Assembly (NCBI RefSeq): GCF_037975245.1
Contig: NC_092578.1
Span: 806,001 to 870,000 of the forward strand
Direction of reading: 5' to 3'
DNA: 64,000 nucleotides
DNA from: Apostichopus japonicus
Lineage: Eukaryota; Echinodermata; Holothuroidea; Aspidochirotida; Stichopodidae
A model generated the notes under the pieces. The model saw only the letters and a program-made list of their open reading frames with translations, was not told the origin of the DNA and searched no databases. Shown here piece by piece: positions 25,283 to 37,918 of this stretch (position 1 is its first letter; each line of letters opens with the position of its first letter). A program made the translations under genes and the position numbers.

Positions 25283-27854
25283 ATGACTGTGTTGAAAGAT
25301 TCATTAAAGATGACATCGGCTAGAGCTTCATCACAGCCTATATCTAGGAGTCGTCCATTGAATGAAACAAAACTCACATCTTTGCACAACAGTTTTGATT
25401 TTACAGCCCATGATAAATACCAAGCAACTTCTGATCTATTATTAACAAGAAGTGCATCGTTTTCTGTTCCTCATAAAACACTAACTAGAGATGTCTGGAG
25501 TATCAAACCACCGGATTTTAGACCTCAAAATTATTTACCAAAGCCACCAAAGCGAAACACAAGGGAGAGTATGCAGCCATGGAAATATTCAAATGAGACA
25601 AACTTTGAACCAAAGACAAAGAATAAAAAAAAGCATGAAGTTAAAATGCCAAAAGTTTTAGAACCGAGGAGACCAAAGAGTAGGAAAATGAACCTAAAAT
25701 TTGACATATTGAGCGCCGATGAGGCAAAGAAGATGACAGTGAAGGGAGGTTTATACCCGAAGGGGAAATACTCTAATCCAGTACCACATGATTTTAGACA
25801 GGTGAGTTTTGCTGATATGAGTTGTCAAGTACCGTTACCATACATGAGAGCATAGTTGTATCTTTCATCATTTTAAGCAGAAGTGTAGTAAAAAGATAGA
25901 AAGAGGGAAGTCAGAGGCCTTAAAGGCTTTCTGGTTTTGTCTTGCCATGAAAAATGTTCACTTTTTTATTTGAATAAATTTGAAAACCTTTGATTCAATT
26001 TTGGATGTACTTTGTGTACGTCTGATTCTGTAAATCCACCTCTAGCTGAAAGCTAAGTCATAAACACAAAATGTCTAAATATTGTATCCTTCTAGACAAG
26101 GTAGTCGATAGTGTTATTTTTTATCACGTTTTGATGTTCGCTGTTTCTTACATTTCTCAACAGTATCCCAAACTCCAACAACTTGGTCTACCAGAGTTCC
26201 GTACCATCAAAAGCCCTGATCCTCTGGATATTAAATTCAAAACGAAGAACTTAGACATATGTAAGTGTACATCATCATTATTTAATATAAATGATCAGAC
26301 TTTAATAAGACCTTCACATAGCATCCCAAGTCTCATCCACACAAATAATGAGTTTGCTCATATCCAGCATGTACACCAAAATACATTTATTTAGTTCACT
26401 CCTCCCAAACACATGTCTCCTCAACTATAATGTACCTGTGCCAGTTGTCTACCCAAGTTGGTACTCTTTGAATAACGCAGTCCCTATCACTCATTTCAAG
26501 GTATGTATCATAATCAAGTATTATGGCCCTCTTATTAGGAGCTGTTCTTAAATGCAAGGTATAACATATAAGGTGTGTGTGTTGTTTTTCACTGTGTTTC
26601 TTTGTTTCTAATAGATCATGGAGTTCCACAACCTCTACGTGATGAGTACCTAGGTGACCAAATGGGTCATCCACTTGGACTCCAGCCTACTTATGAACCA
26701 GACCTACTCCTTCCCACAGGAAAATGGCCAACTATCCCCCAAGAATTCACGGTAAATATCCACATCAGTAATCTTATCAACAGGAAGGGCTGAATTCATC
26801 ATTTTGAAAGTTTCTTGTTTATTGCTGGTGTTGAAATAATCTAATAAATTGCCACCAACAAACATGACCTAAGCTTGTGATTATCATCGTGTATATTACT
26901 ACTCATATTGACATGTGTAACACCCCCAGCACAGCATGCATACCTGACAGTTGTGTTCAACTCTCTAATAGTTGCATCAAAGAACTGTATATAGCTCTTA
27001 ATTCCAACCCACCCATCTACCTCAAAGAGCTATATATAGCTCTTAATTCCAACCCACCCAGCTACCTCAAAGAGCTATATATAGCTCTTAATTCCAACCC
27101 ACCCAGCTACCTCAAAGAGCTATATATAGCTCTTAATTCCAACCCACCCAGCTACCTCAAAGAGCTATACATAGCTCTTAATTCCAACCCACCCAGTTAC
27201 TTCAAAGAGCTATACATAGCTCTTAATTCCAACCCACTTAGCTACCTCAAGATAAGAATCCCTTTATATGATGTACTGTACATTGTTCTCTCAATGATAC
27301 TTTTCTAACTTGGTTCCTCAAGAGAAGGAGGGGGTTAAGTACCATATTTCAATTGATACCTGGTTCTTCAATATGAGGAGGTGTAAGTTTTATATGTTCT
27401 AGATGAAGGTTATGCGTTTGATAACAATACTTATTCGTAAAGATTAGGTGGGGTGTGCTTAATTTGTTTCAATTAGCTCTTGAATGCAACTGGAAAATGG
27501 AGGACATCTTAACGTTGGCTACAAAAATGTATTTCTTTGACTTTTACTATCTTTCAGAGACATCGTCCGAGGGTCAGGACACCGCACACAGCACTTATGG
27601 ATACAATAGAGGAGAGACTCACAAAACAATGGGATTTAGAAAAGAACAATAGGAAACAGAATCAATTATTGATGGAAAAACAACAAAGGGAGGAGAAATT
27701 ACGACGCGATATCAAGAAAGGTATTAACAAAGCGATGGATAAAGAATCAAGCTTTTTAAATGAGTTTGGTTTGATTCCAAGGAATCATGATAATTGGAAC
27801 TCCAGTAGTAACAGAAGCTTAAGTACTGACTCAGACATCAGCTTCTCTCGGTAA
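25283..27854 (+). CDS. Unrecognised basic protein, 349 aa, with charged C-terminal helix
   Basis: Exons: 25283-25801, 26164-26260, 26615-26751, 27558-27854. All join in phase at GT-AG sites. The start is the first ATG after an acceptor near 25278; the reading frame stays open upstream but crosses that acceptor. The first 173 residues are rich in Ser, Lys, Pro and Arg (SARASSQPISRSRP, LPKPPKR, KTKNKKKHEVK) with no signal peptide or membrane segment. The middle has short Pro/Gly-rich motifs (KGGLYPKGKYSNP, VPQPLRDEYLG, PTGKWPTIPQ) that look conserved rather than random. The C-terminal part is a Glu/Lys/Arg/Gln-rich helix (ERLTKQWDLEKNN, LMEKQQREEKLRRDIKK) followed by a Ser-rich tail. I do not recognise the family. 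A cytoskeletal or ciliary role is imaginable from the composition but unsupported. Confidence 0.8.
26979..27248. repeat. 45-bp tandem repeat, six copies, each with a palindrome
   Basis: Units start at 26979, 27024, 27069, 27114, 27159 and 27204 with an exact 45-bp period. Each carries AAGAGCTATATATAGCTCTT or a variant; the 20-bp palindrome is perfect in three copies, and the centre is altered to TATACAT in the last two. Because 45 is a multiple of three, one frame reads a 15-residue repeat (LKELYIALNSNPPSY), but the array lies in an intron of the 25.3-27.9 kb gene and I see no evidence it is translated. Confidence 0.95.
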
Positions 27855-30470
27855 AAAGGAAAGAGAAGACTAATAAAGTTGTCATGGAGATCCCCTCCAT
27901 CAGCACCCAGTGCCAACCCCCCCCCTCCCCCAACTCAATGTCCAGACCAACTGATATTCTAAATATGCTAGATAATACAGGACTCATCAGATGTAGCTGT
28001 ATCAATTGTCCGTGGCAGCTTTAAATTCATTTTTTGACATCAAGTCCGTTTGCTTCATGTTTACTCCAGTTACAAACCATATCAACTTGAAATGTTCTTG
28101 GTGTGTAGGAATTGCCATGCAAGTTTCACCATGTTAGGCCTTGTTAGATGAGGTTTCTCCTCAACTGGTCAAACTTATATATTTTTATGGACTGTTCTTT
28201 TCAAGTGCCACCAAAAGGTTATATATTTTTCTGACAAAAGGCCTACCTATGATATCAGTTGAAAATAAATGTTTGGCAATAATCTTCTCTGCAAAAGTGT
28301 AGTCCAAAATGGTCATTTTGGAACATTTTGTGTCAAATTTAGAAACAGAATTTGGTGGTATTTACTAGCTACAGATATGGTTAGGGATATGGTAAGTGCA
28401 TAACAATTTATTAAACGAGGAATAATAAGATTTGCATACCCACCTTCTTTTACACACAAAATTTCAGCATGCTTAAATTTCTAAACAGAAATCAAAAGTG
28501 GCTTATGCTTTGAATCATAGCCAGTGAAGCTAAACAAGTAGATATCTTGGTTTAAAAACTTTGATTTGAGGGTTGGCAATCATTTAGGTATTAAATTTCA
28601 ATATCATTTGAGGTGACCATTACTGTCATGTTGTCTTTCTTCTATATTTTTTTTTGCGTACAGTGCAAATAGCCTTTCATGCCTTGATGCTCCACATTTA
28701 AAATGAATTGTTAAGATGGTGAGGTTTGAATGATAATTATACAGCATTACTAGATTATAGGATTTTTTGACTACATTGGTAGGTATAATAATGTATCTTT
28801 TAATTTGTCAAATGACTCTTATAGCTATCATATCATGTTTAATATTTCTGTTCCATATGGAACAGATATACTGCGATGATTTTATTAATACATGTTTATA
28901 AGTGCAATGTACAAATAATTACCTTTTGTATTCATCCAAAGATTATTATATGTGTGTGTGTGAATGGTAGAAATTAAAAACTTCTTTAATAAACTTATTA
29001 CAAGTGATCTCTACGTATTTCCTTGCTCTCCTCTTATATATGTTTGTGTACTTTCTGGCTATTTAATAATTTGCAAAACGTCTTATATTTTAGGCTATTA
29101 CACCAAAATCAAGCAAATATGCTTTGTTAGTTTGTTGCAAAAACATTATGTAGGAGGGAGACATTTGGAAACTAGCATTTATAATCGCTAATAGTTTGAA
29201 CACCATTGATAACGTCTGTTAGGCAATATTTTTCATAACAAAATTGTTGGCTGCACTTTGTGAAGTCTTTGGGTTCTTATTACAGAGTCGAACGGTGGGG
29301 GTAAGGGGTGTTTACCCTTCCCCAGCCAATAATTTGCAAGAACAATACAAGAAGAAAGAAGGTGATATATTGAACAACATTCTAGTAAATTGTTTTTTAA
29401 GCATTAATTTTTGTACTTGAAAATCGCTACGAGATAGTCCCATGCCCCTCCCCCAATAACAGTAGATCCCTTCACATCAGAAGTACCCTCCTGTATATTT
29501 TTTTACTCTGTTTTAAGTTTGTCAACTTAAGTTAATTTGAACGTGAGCTCCGAGCTTATCCCCCCCAAAAAACAATCGTGGCATCAACGTCACTTCTCAG
29601 AAACCTTGTTTTATTAATGCAACCTGTAATGCGATCTCCCCCTCACGGTCAGTCATGACCTGTGAACTTGCCTATGCGCGCAGGATACACACGGAAGCGC
29701 GCTTTCATATAAATACGTGAAAACACATGTGAAGGGGTTGAGAATCTGTTCCAGTGGGGGATAGTGGAGACAGTTTTTATCGTGAATATATTCTGAAAAT
29801 GATTTGGAAATAGGAGTGGAGAAGACCAGACGTTTCTGCAAATCCGACATATCAGAGGTAGCATGAGAAAAATGGGAGACAATGAAGTAGGCCACAATTT
29901 TAATTTATTTACGTTTTTTCTTAATGCACATAAAGACGGGCCAGAGAGTACAGTAAAAGAGCTTATTACAAAGCATCAATCATAAGTAAAGAATAACATT
30001 AAAGAAGGAAGATTATGTTCACGCTCTTTTATTTTATCTATTGATCAAAGAAAACGACATGAAATGAATAAAATGTATGGAAAAAGTATATCTATTAGCT
30101 GTGCAGAATGAAAGGAAAAGTTTCCGGAATGGCACCAATAAGTAACCGTAGTTTTCATTTTGTGACACCTAACTTACAACTTTACATACCTGTGACATCT
30201 TTGTTGTAGCCCTAAAGTGCTGTTGCTTTTCAGTTTAATCCGAGTTGTCGCATGACAGGAAGAACTAATTTAAGGGAAAAGATGAAAATAGGAAAAGACG
30301 AAAACACGGAAGACTTTGTATGCTCTTAATTGGCTACCGTACATACCACACAGCAAGTTAGCGAAATCACAAGCAGTCTTCTATTCGGTGATTTCAGCGT
30401 TTAACCCGTGATAAAACGAAATTCACAATATGCGATCATTAGCTCAGGAATAACAAACAAACGAAGCAAA
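27855..30470. other. 3' UTR of the 349-aa gene and intergenic region
   Basis: AATAAA at 28264-28269, about 410 bases after the stop codon, is a plausible polyadenylation signal. The rest shows no conserved coding sequence on either strand. The promoter and 5' UTR of the type I membrane gene should lie toward the right end. Confidence 0.4.
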
Positions 30471-33400
30471 ATGGCAGCTTCCGTATTAAAATTAAATCAC
30501 CTTCAAATGGTACTGACATTACTGTTTTACTTACTCTCTACCCTTGAATGTGAAGAAGTTACGATCAGGAATACTCAAGTGATTCAAGAATCCATATTTT
30601 CAGACTTGTTACTGGTATTGTATGGACAGGAAACACAGCTTCACAGATGCACCATCCAAAAGTTCCAGGCTAATGAAACGTCTTGCCTTGTCAGTGCCTC
30701 CAGTTATCAGACGCATTTTACTTTCCCGTCTGTTGCCGTATTTCTTGATTCCCAATGTGAAACCAAACTTATTTATGATTGTATGCAAAATAACGAAGGT
30801 GTAAAGAAATTAGTAAAATTAGTTCGTGAGGATATTGAGAAAACTGTTGAAGATGTTTGTTGTACTCTTCAACACTGTGTAATGCCTAACACTGACAAAC
30901 TTGCAACTATACACAAGAAAAGTAACACTAGGCTCATTAGAGAACGATCACTTCTATCAGACATGAAAAGAAAGGAGAAAAATGTTCAGCAGGATAAGCC
31001 TTCATCAGCATCAACAAATTTATCCGAAAAGTGGGAAGAAGTATGCTTCAACTGTGCAATGGTGTCCGAAAAAGAGGCAAAGGTACAGTAATGCATATGC
31101 ATAGGTAGCCTAACCAAAAGTACTAAGTCAAAGTGATACTGGCTAGGTTTAGTTTAGTAGGGGAAAAAGGATCAGGAGGGACACTGAAGTCCCCATCAAG
31201 GACCCTATACTGTAGGCTATAGGAGAGAAAACAACTGAAGACACAAACACTCAGACCCGATTACAATGCTTATAGTGCTCGTCCAAAGCATTCTTAAATC
31301 CATTCACACTACTTGCAAGTACAATTTACAATACAAGTACAACTTTCTCAGGCAAACTGTTCCACTCATTCACAACCATATTAGAAAAAAAGTTTTGTCG
31401 AATATTAATCCTACTTTGTGACTTTTGGAGTTTTAGGCAATGACCTCTGGTACAACTACTATTAGCAAACATGAAAAAGTCAGTGAAGGATAAATTGTCA
31501 AAACCATACACAATCTTGAAAACCTGAAGCAAGTCACCACATAATCTCCTATGGCTCCAGTGTGGTCAGATTCAACAGCTGTAACCGCCTATAATTAGGA
31601 ACACCCTTTAAGGAATTAATCATCCCAGTAGCCCTCCTCTGGACCTTCTCCAGTACTTCCTTATTCTGAGCAAAAATGGGTTCCAACTTCCAAGCCTGTA
31701 CAGCACACTCCAGATGAGGTCTAACCAACTGCTTATAAAGCCTAACAACTATAGCCTAGGCTATGTCCTCCTTCACCTAAACCAGACCTCTTGATCATAC
31801 CTAAAAAAGGACCTCCTGTTCCTTTTTTTTTTCTACTAAACTAAAATAAGTTTAAATAGCCTTCACAAATGCTAAGCAGTATGCTTTCCTAGGCCTAACT
31901 TTTACCCTAGAGGCTTGTTATTTGCTTAGAACTTAGTTAGAACTAACCAGATTGCCCACTGTATGAATATGAATTTAAGACCTGTAGAGTTGAGTCAGGT
32001 CACATGCAGCCCATTAGTGTGTGGTTGGCTTTAGTTAGAATGTTCAGTTGGAATTTTGCATGGCTTGGTTAGTGTGGTTCAAAGTTCCTGCACAACATGA
32101 CATTCAACATGACATGACATTTGGATGTTGAAAATGTTATATGAGGTTTGTTCATGGTTTACTTGAGACATTGAAACATTATTGGACATTATTTCCCCCC
32201 AAAACCAGATCAGGAAACCAGAAAGTGAATATTTATTAGTATTCCACCCCTCACCCCCCTTCCCCGGCTCTATAAGCTTATTGTGCTTTTGTCTCTTTTT
32301 GTGAAGCTTAACATCATAAGTTCTTGTTATTGTTTAAATTTGAATGTGCAATTTGTATAATTCATTATACATTTTCTACTCAACAAAGATTAAAAGTTTT
32401 AAAGTCCAAACAGTTGGCCTCAGTCAACTTTGTTTAGAACCAAATCATTCCTATATCCAGACCACATATGATAAGTATATAATGCTTTACTTTCTTTTCA
32501 CAATTCAGGGAGCAGATAAAAAACACCGAGCAAGATTAAAGGTTCTTCAGAACATGACCTGTACCAAGAAGACTTTCAATAACTTTTCGTGTATAGAACT
32601 CAATATTATCGCCCTCAATATACTTTCAGCTAATGGAAGCAAAAAGGTGCAGTATGTAGCCGTGCAGCCAGTATTTGTTGTGATTAAAAGTGTTATTGCA
32701 GGAATTTGTTTACTTTGAGCAATCATCTATAGAGTCAACTTAAGTCATTTAAGTTTGTGTTTGTCTACTTATATGCAGCAATTTTATACAGTTGTGTTAT
32801 TTACAAGTTTAATTTTATTTTAGATGGAATTATTGATGTCACTTTTAAGGCAAACATGCAACAGATGTGACAGATGGTGATAGTGAGTGTGACACCTGCT
32901 TGTAAACAGAACAATTCAACAATGCATCTTGGTTGGAAATACATATAAAGTACAGCCATATCCTCAGAATTAAATCACAGATTAGTTTGGATGAGAACAG
33001 TAAACCAAACAAGAGACTTTCTTGGACAGTTTAATTTCAATAATTTCAGCTCAGGGAGTTCATTTTCTGTTGGAAAGAAAACCTCTTAATGATTTATAAA
33101 CCTAAAAGCATTACTGAAGTTTTAACATTTTCTGGGTAGTTACAGTAGTTAACATAAATTAATATTTCAAGCATACCATTGCTTACATCTTCCATTCTTG
33201 TTTTGTTCCTTAGCTTCAAGATGATGCCAAAGATATGATAAGAAATTGCAATCCTGGATTTTATAATGATCCTGTCAGGTAAGCAACACCTGTAGTATAT
33301 TGTTCCGTCAGCTGTTTTTGAATGGATATTATTCGTTTTTCCATTTTTAGTTTACATTTAACAAATAAAAGTGGAATATCATCTAAGCCTTTTTGTGGAA

Positions 33401-35978
33401 TTGTTCATTAATTCCTACATGCTGTTTTCAACATTTGTTTGTGTAAAGGTTTTACATTTTGTACCTAAAGTGAACTTGAAGCAAACAAGTGTGATGTCAT
33501 GGATGCACAACTAAAAAAGATTTTTTGTTTTTTAAGAAATTATGAATGGGTCATGTAACTTTAAGTACGTACGTACTATGTAGCATATTAACATTCTCAT
33601 GTTTTTTCATTGGTACTGTATTTGTAAGCTTTAGACCCACTGTAGTGAAAGTTGACACCATACCCACGGAAAACAATGGAGTGGAATGTAAAGGAACCAA
33701 AACAGATTTTGTCAGTGTACATGGGCTCTTGAGTTTGTATTAAGTATTTCAGTATTTTCACTATTAAAACAAGTGTGTAATGAGCAGGGAGGATAAGGTC
33801 AAAACGTTAGATTGAGAACATTGAGCCTTTGCTGCCCCCCCCCCCCTCACACCAATGTATTCATGGTTATGCCCATGGAAATTAACACATAATTTGTTGG
33901 TTTAAAGTGAATAGTACAGTATATAGGCTAACACCAGAAAAATTAGGTAATGTTTGTGGAAGTACAGCATTATTTATTTAACTTTATCCTTTTTTTCCCT
34001 GCCTTTTACAGAACTTTTTCAGTCGTGTCACAAACATTGACTGAAGAAGAGTTGTCTCAGTTAAGCACTTTTTTCTCATCAGATGAACCAGAAACAAAGG
34101 TAAGCTCTTTTCTTTTGCCAAAACAAAGAATGATATTGTGACAAAGCCATTATTTTTGGTCATATTTGAAGAAGTAACTGTACATTTAAGACTGGTTAAT
34201 TTGTTATCTTGTTGTAGAAATTAACAACTACTTATGAATTCAAAGAGAATAGTAAGTTCTTAAAATAGAAACAAAATGTGAAGATACTTGAAAACAAGCT
34301 GGCAGATAAAAACAACAAACAAAACATCAATAACAACAACAACAACAACAGAGAATGGTGTTGGGAAGCAGAGCCAGATGATCAGAGGACTGCAAGAGAT
34401 TAATTGAACAAACAAAACAACCAAATGTCCAGAACATTTATAAATGATTCATATTATCTCTTTAAAACCTTTTCCATGTTTTTGTTATTTTGCCTCAAAA
34501 GGGTTTGCTAGTCACAAACCATACACCCCCTCTTTTATGCATTGACTTACACAGATGTATGTAGAAAATTTGCTATAAAGATACCTACCTATGAGAAATG
34601 CTGGTCATCTAGAGTTATCTATAAGTGATAGTTGACATATTTGGTATCATCAATGCCATGCCTGATGGACATCTAGAGTTATCTACAAGTGGTAGTTGAC
34701 GTATCTTGTATCATCAATGCTATGCCTGATGGCCATCTAGAGTTATCAACAATGACCTATCTGGTATCATCAATGCTATGCCTGATGGCCATCTAGAGTT
34801 ATCTACAAGTGATAGTTGACATATCAGGTATCATCAATGCAATGGTTGATGGCCATCTAGAGTAATCTGCAAGTGATAGTTGATGTATCTGGTATCATCA
34901 ATGCTATGCGTGATGGTCATCTAGAGTTATCTACAAGTGAAAGTTGACGTATTTGGTATCATCATTGCTATGCCTTATGGACATCTAGAGTTATCTACAA
35001 GTGATAGTTTACGTATCTGGTATCATCAATGCTATGCGTGATGGTCATCTAGAGTTATCTACAAGTGATAGTTTACGTATCTGGTATCATCAATGCTATG
35101 CCTGATGGACATCTAGAGTTATCTACAAGTGATAGTTTACGTATCTGGTATCATCATTGCTATGCCTTATGGACATCTAGAGTTATCTACAAGTGATAGT
35201 TTACGTATCTGGTATCATCATTGCTATGCCTGATGGTCATCTAGAGTTATTTACAGTACAAGTGATAGTTGACTATCTGGTATCATCAGTGATAATGGCT
35301 GATGTTCTTATTGCTTCACAAAGATCTCTACATTTGTTACCTGTTGCATAAATTAGTCATTTTCATTTTTTTTATTTCAAGGTTGGTATAAGGTTCTTGC
35401 AGGTCACTGTTTGAAAGAAGTTTAATTTCCTCACAGAAAATGAAGAGATATTGTGTAAAACTGATGCTTAGCTAGGCGATATGTGGTGTCTTTAAGTGTG
35501 AAACTAAGTGGGGTTTAAAACTACTACTGTACACAGGTATCAAAGATCATGCACCAAAGGTGCTAATAGCAACTTTTTGGGAGTGACTGAATAAGGGAGG
35601 GCCAGGAATTTAAGTTCAAAGGTTAGTTCAGATCAATTGTTAAGACTGATAATGTATGAAGGAATTAATTGGAAATGCAGTGAAATTTGACAGCCTGGAT
35701 TATTACTATCAATATTTACCCATTTTTGCTCTCTTCAGGAAATAACCAAGAAAAAACCAGGGAAAGTTTTTGGGGTGATAATACTTGTTGCTGTTGTGAT
35801 AGCTAGCCTGGTCGTGATTGGATGGTTAATAAAAACAAGACTCTTTAAAGATAGGGGTACATCGACAACATCACCAAACATCTTGTACTCTCGTATCGAC
35901 TATAATGATGAAGACCTAGATGATTATAGCAATGATGGAGAACAGAGTATGTTTGAGAGAGATAATTTTATGCTGTAA
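30471..35978 (+). CDS. Unrecognised type I single-pass membrane protein, 380 aa
   Basis: Exons: 30471-31082, 32509-32646, 33214-33278, 34012-34099, 35739-35978. All join in phase. The start is the ATG at 30471, which gives a signal peptide of about 27 residues (hydrophobic LQMVLTLLFYLLSTLEC); the open frame upstream of it lacks an ATG. The ectodomain (to about residue 301) has about 11 Cys, including a CC pair and CFNC, and N-glycosylation sequons NETS, NLSE, NMTC, NFSC and NGSK. Residues 311-332 form a membrane helix (VIILVAVVIASLVVIGWLI), bounded by KKKPGK outside and KTRLFK inside. The 48-residue tail is acidic and holds YSRI at 351-354, a YxxPhi-type sorting signal, followed by an Asp/Glu-rich stretch. 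It could be a receptor, an adhesion molecule or a membrane-bound ligand; I do not recognise a domain family. Confidence 0.83.
31326..31748 (-). mobile_element. Decayed LINE (non-LTR retrotransposon) fragment, 3' end of the RT ORF
   Basis: On the minus strand the sequence encodes pieces typical of the end of CR1/Jockey-like LINE reverse transcriptases: LVRPHLECAVQAW, LEKVQRRATGMI, NLTTLE, then in another frame RRLCGDLLQVFKIVYGF, TRGHCLKLQKSQ and NEWNSLPEKVV. A one-base shift sits between the TTLE and RRL pieces, around 31557, so the ORF is broken. It is an old, dead copy in the first intron of the type I membrane protein gene, in antisense orientation. Confidence 0.85.
34606..35300. repeat. 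64-bp minisatellite, 11 copies
   Basis: CATCTAGAGTTATCTACAAG-type units start at 34606, 34670, 34734, 34790, 34854, 34918, 34982, 35046, 35110, 35174 and 35238. The period is exactly 64 bp except for one 56-bp unit after 34734. Copies are highly similar, so the array is young. It lies in the intron before the membrane-anchor exon of the type I membrane protein gene. Confidence 0.96.
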
Positions 35979-37918
35979 TTGTAATGTGTCCAATAACGCT
36001 ATTGGATGGACCTCATGAATATTACAGGACCTTATTAATGTGAAGTGACCTCATCTGTATGTATGACCTTAATAAAATGGATGGACCTCATTCAATAGGA
36101 AGGACCTCATCAATATATAATATTCTGATCAAAATTGGAGTTCATTTTGGGGGTAGAATGAATTTAGGAAACAATATGATCACTTCATGACAATACATTT
36201 CTTCATCCAAATGAGGTCATCTCAACTGAGGTCTCTCACCGTCAATGACGTCATCTCAAATGTTTCTTAACCTGATTTCCTGTCTCCAATACAATTGCCC
36301 CCCACCCCCCGAATCCAATGGCTCATGATTTGTTAAACTATGAAGAAACACAAATAAGGTGTGGTCTTTTGAAACAAATGTTATTAGCAGGATATATTCT
36401 CTTATGACAAAATGTACAATAGGTAATGATACATACATGTAGGCTTACAGGGGTACATGTATACTCTTATAACATACTGTACACATAGATTATGATACAG
36501 GCATGTAGGTCTACGGGTACTGTACATGTGTACTTAAATTATGAGAAACTGTAAAAATAGGTAATGATACACGCATGTAGGCTTACGGGTACATGTATAC
36601 TATCATGACAAACTGTACAAATAGATAATGATACATGCATGTAGGCTTACGGGTACATGTGTACTCTGTGGCCTATTACAACTCTTTTTGAGCAGTTTTT
36701 TTATTTTATTTTATTTCTTTTATATATATGTTTTATTATGTATGAAAGAGGCACTGACATTTTGTTTCCTGGAAGGATACAAGACCAGACTTCTCCCTCT
36801 GAGGAAGATACTACCAGGATCACAATGTCAGGCACTCTGTATTTATAGATTCATCTACACAAGCTAGTACTTAGCCATACACACTTTATTGCTTTCATGA
36901 ATCACTCTTTGTTCACCTGTGGCTACCACCTTCCCTCTTGCAAAGAAATGTTTATTTACTTAAAGTAGTACCAAACAATAAGGAATTCAACTGTGCCACA
37001 TTAAAATTAAGATACCATTTCACTTAACATTTTCAAGCTCACACTTAGATTTATTCCTTAGTCTTACTAATTTTGATCAGTACTGGTATCGTCACTTTAA
37101 CATTTGTTATTGTCTAGAAAATTGTCTTTCTAGCAAGCCAACAAAACTTTGCAAGAAAGAACTTCTCTTGCACAGTTATTTGAGAAACACCCACACCATG
37201 GTAGAAGCACTCTTTTATGTTCGTTTGTTACGTTCTTTGTCTTAGTGTGCATTGACAATTTGACAAAGACAAATACACCTGCAGCTGGGAACACTTAATT
37301 TTGTTGGGAATGCTTTAAAGTAATGCTTTCTTAAGGAATACCACCGGGCGACAGCTGACTGCACCTTTCCCCTTACTTGCCCTTACTTAGTCTTCTTGCT
37401 GTGTTTATAAGATCTTTTTGGACTAGCTTTATTCTGTAGTAACTATTCCACAATACAATACCTTATTACGCAACATGGCTAGTGGGTGGAAGGAACAAGC
37501 TAGAGCCGAACAGTGCCGATAGTTCTGATCCGACGTTGGATAACAGGGAGCTGAAGCAGTTGCCTGCTTGTGTTGTGTATGTCACGTCGAACTGTTGCTT
37601 AAATTCATGACCATTCCCGAGAAAGATCAAATCCTGCCACAGATAATCAAACTTTGAGGACTGATAACAATTTTATAGCAGTTGACTCATAGAGACATTT
37701 CACCAGGAATGCCTGACAGATAACACCTTGAAATATGTTCTTTGTTGGAAATTTTGTACTTAAGATTATATATACAAATAATTTTTATAATGAGATTGTA
37801 GACTGACATTGAATTATTATATATAGTAACAGTTGATGAAATGTATTTCCTAGTGTATCTTGTAATGGAACCAAGCTGCATTTGCTGTTGCCAAATTAAT
37901 ATGTTTGAATTTAATAAA
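35979..37918 (+). other. Probable 3' UTR of the type I membrane protein gene
   Basis: No ORF here looks coding. It starts with a run of GACCTCAT-containing short repeats (about 36008-36110), then a four-copy repeat near 36420-36665. AATAAA at 37913-37918 is a candidate polyadenylation signal, though an earlier AATAAA near 36072 could be used instead, so the UTR length is uncertain. Confidence 0.4.
36420..36665. repeat. Imperfect tandem repeat, about 63-72 bp unit, four copies
   Basis: TAATGATACA-GCATGTAGG-like cores followed by GGGTACATGTATACT recur at about 36423, 36489, 36561 and 36624. The copies vary in length and sequence. If the long 3' UTR is real, this repeat would be transcribed at the end of the type I membrane protein mRNA. 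Confidence 0.8.

Noticed and set aside
26877..27308. 143-residue ORF with a 15-residue repeat
   Set aside because: It is the open frame of the 45-bp intronic minisatellite; no start context, splice fit or conserved sequence supports translation.
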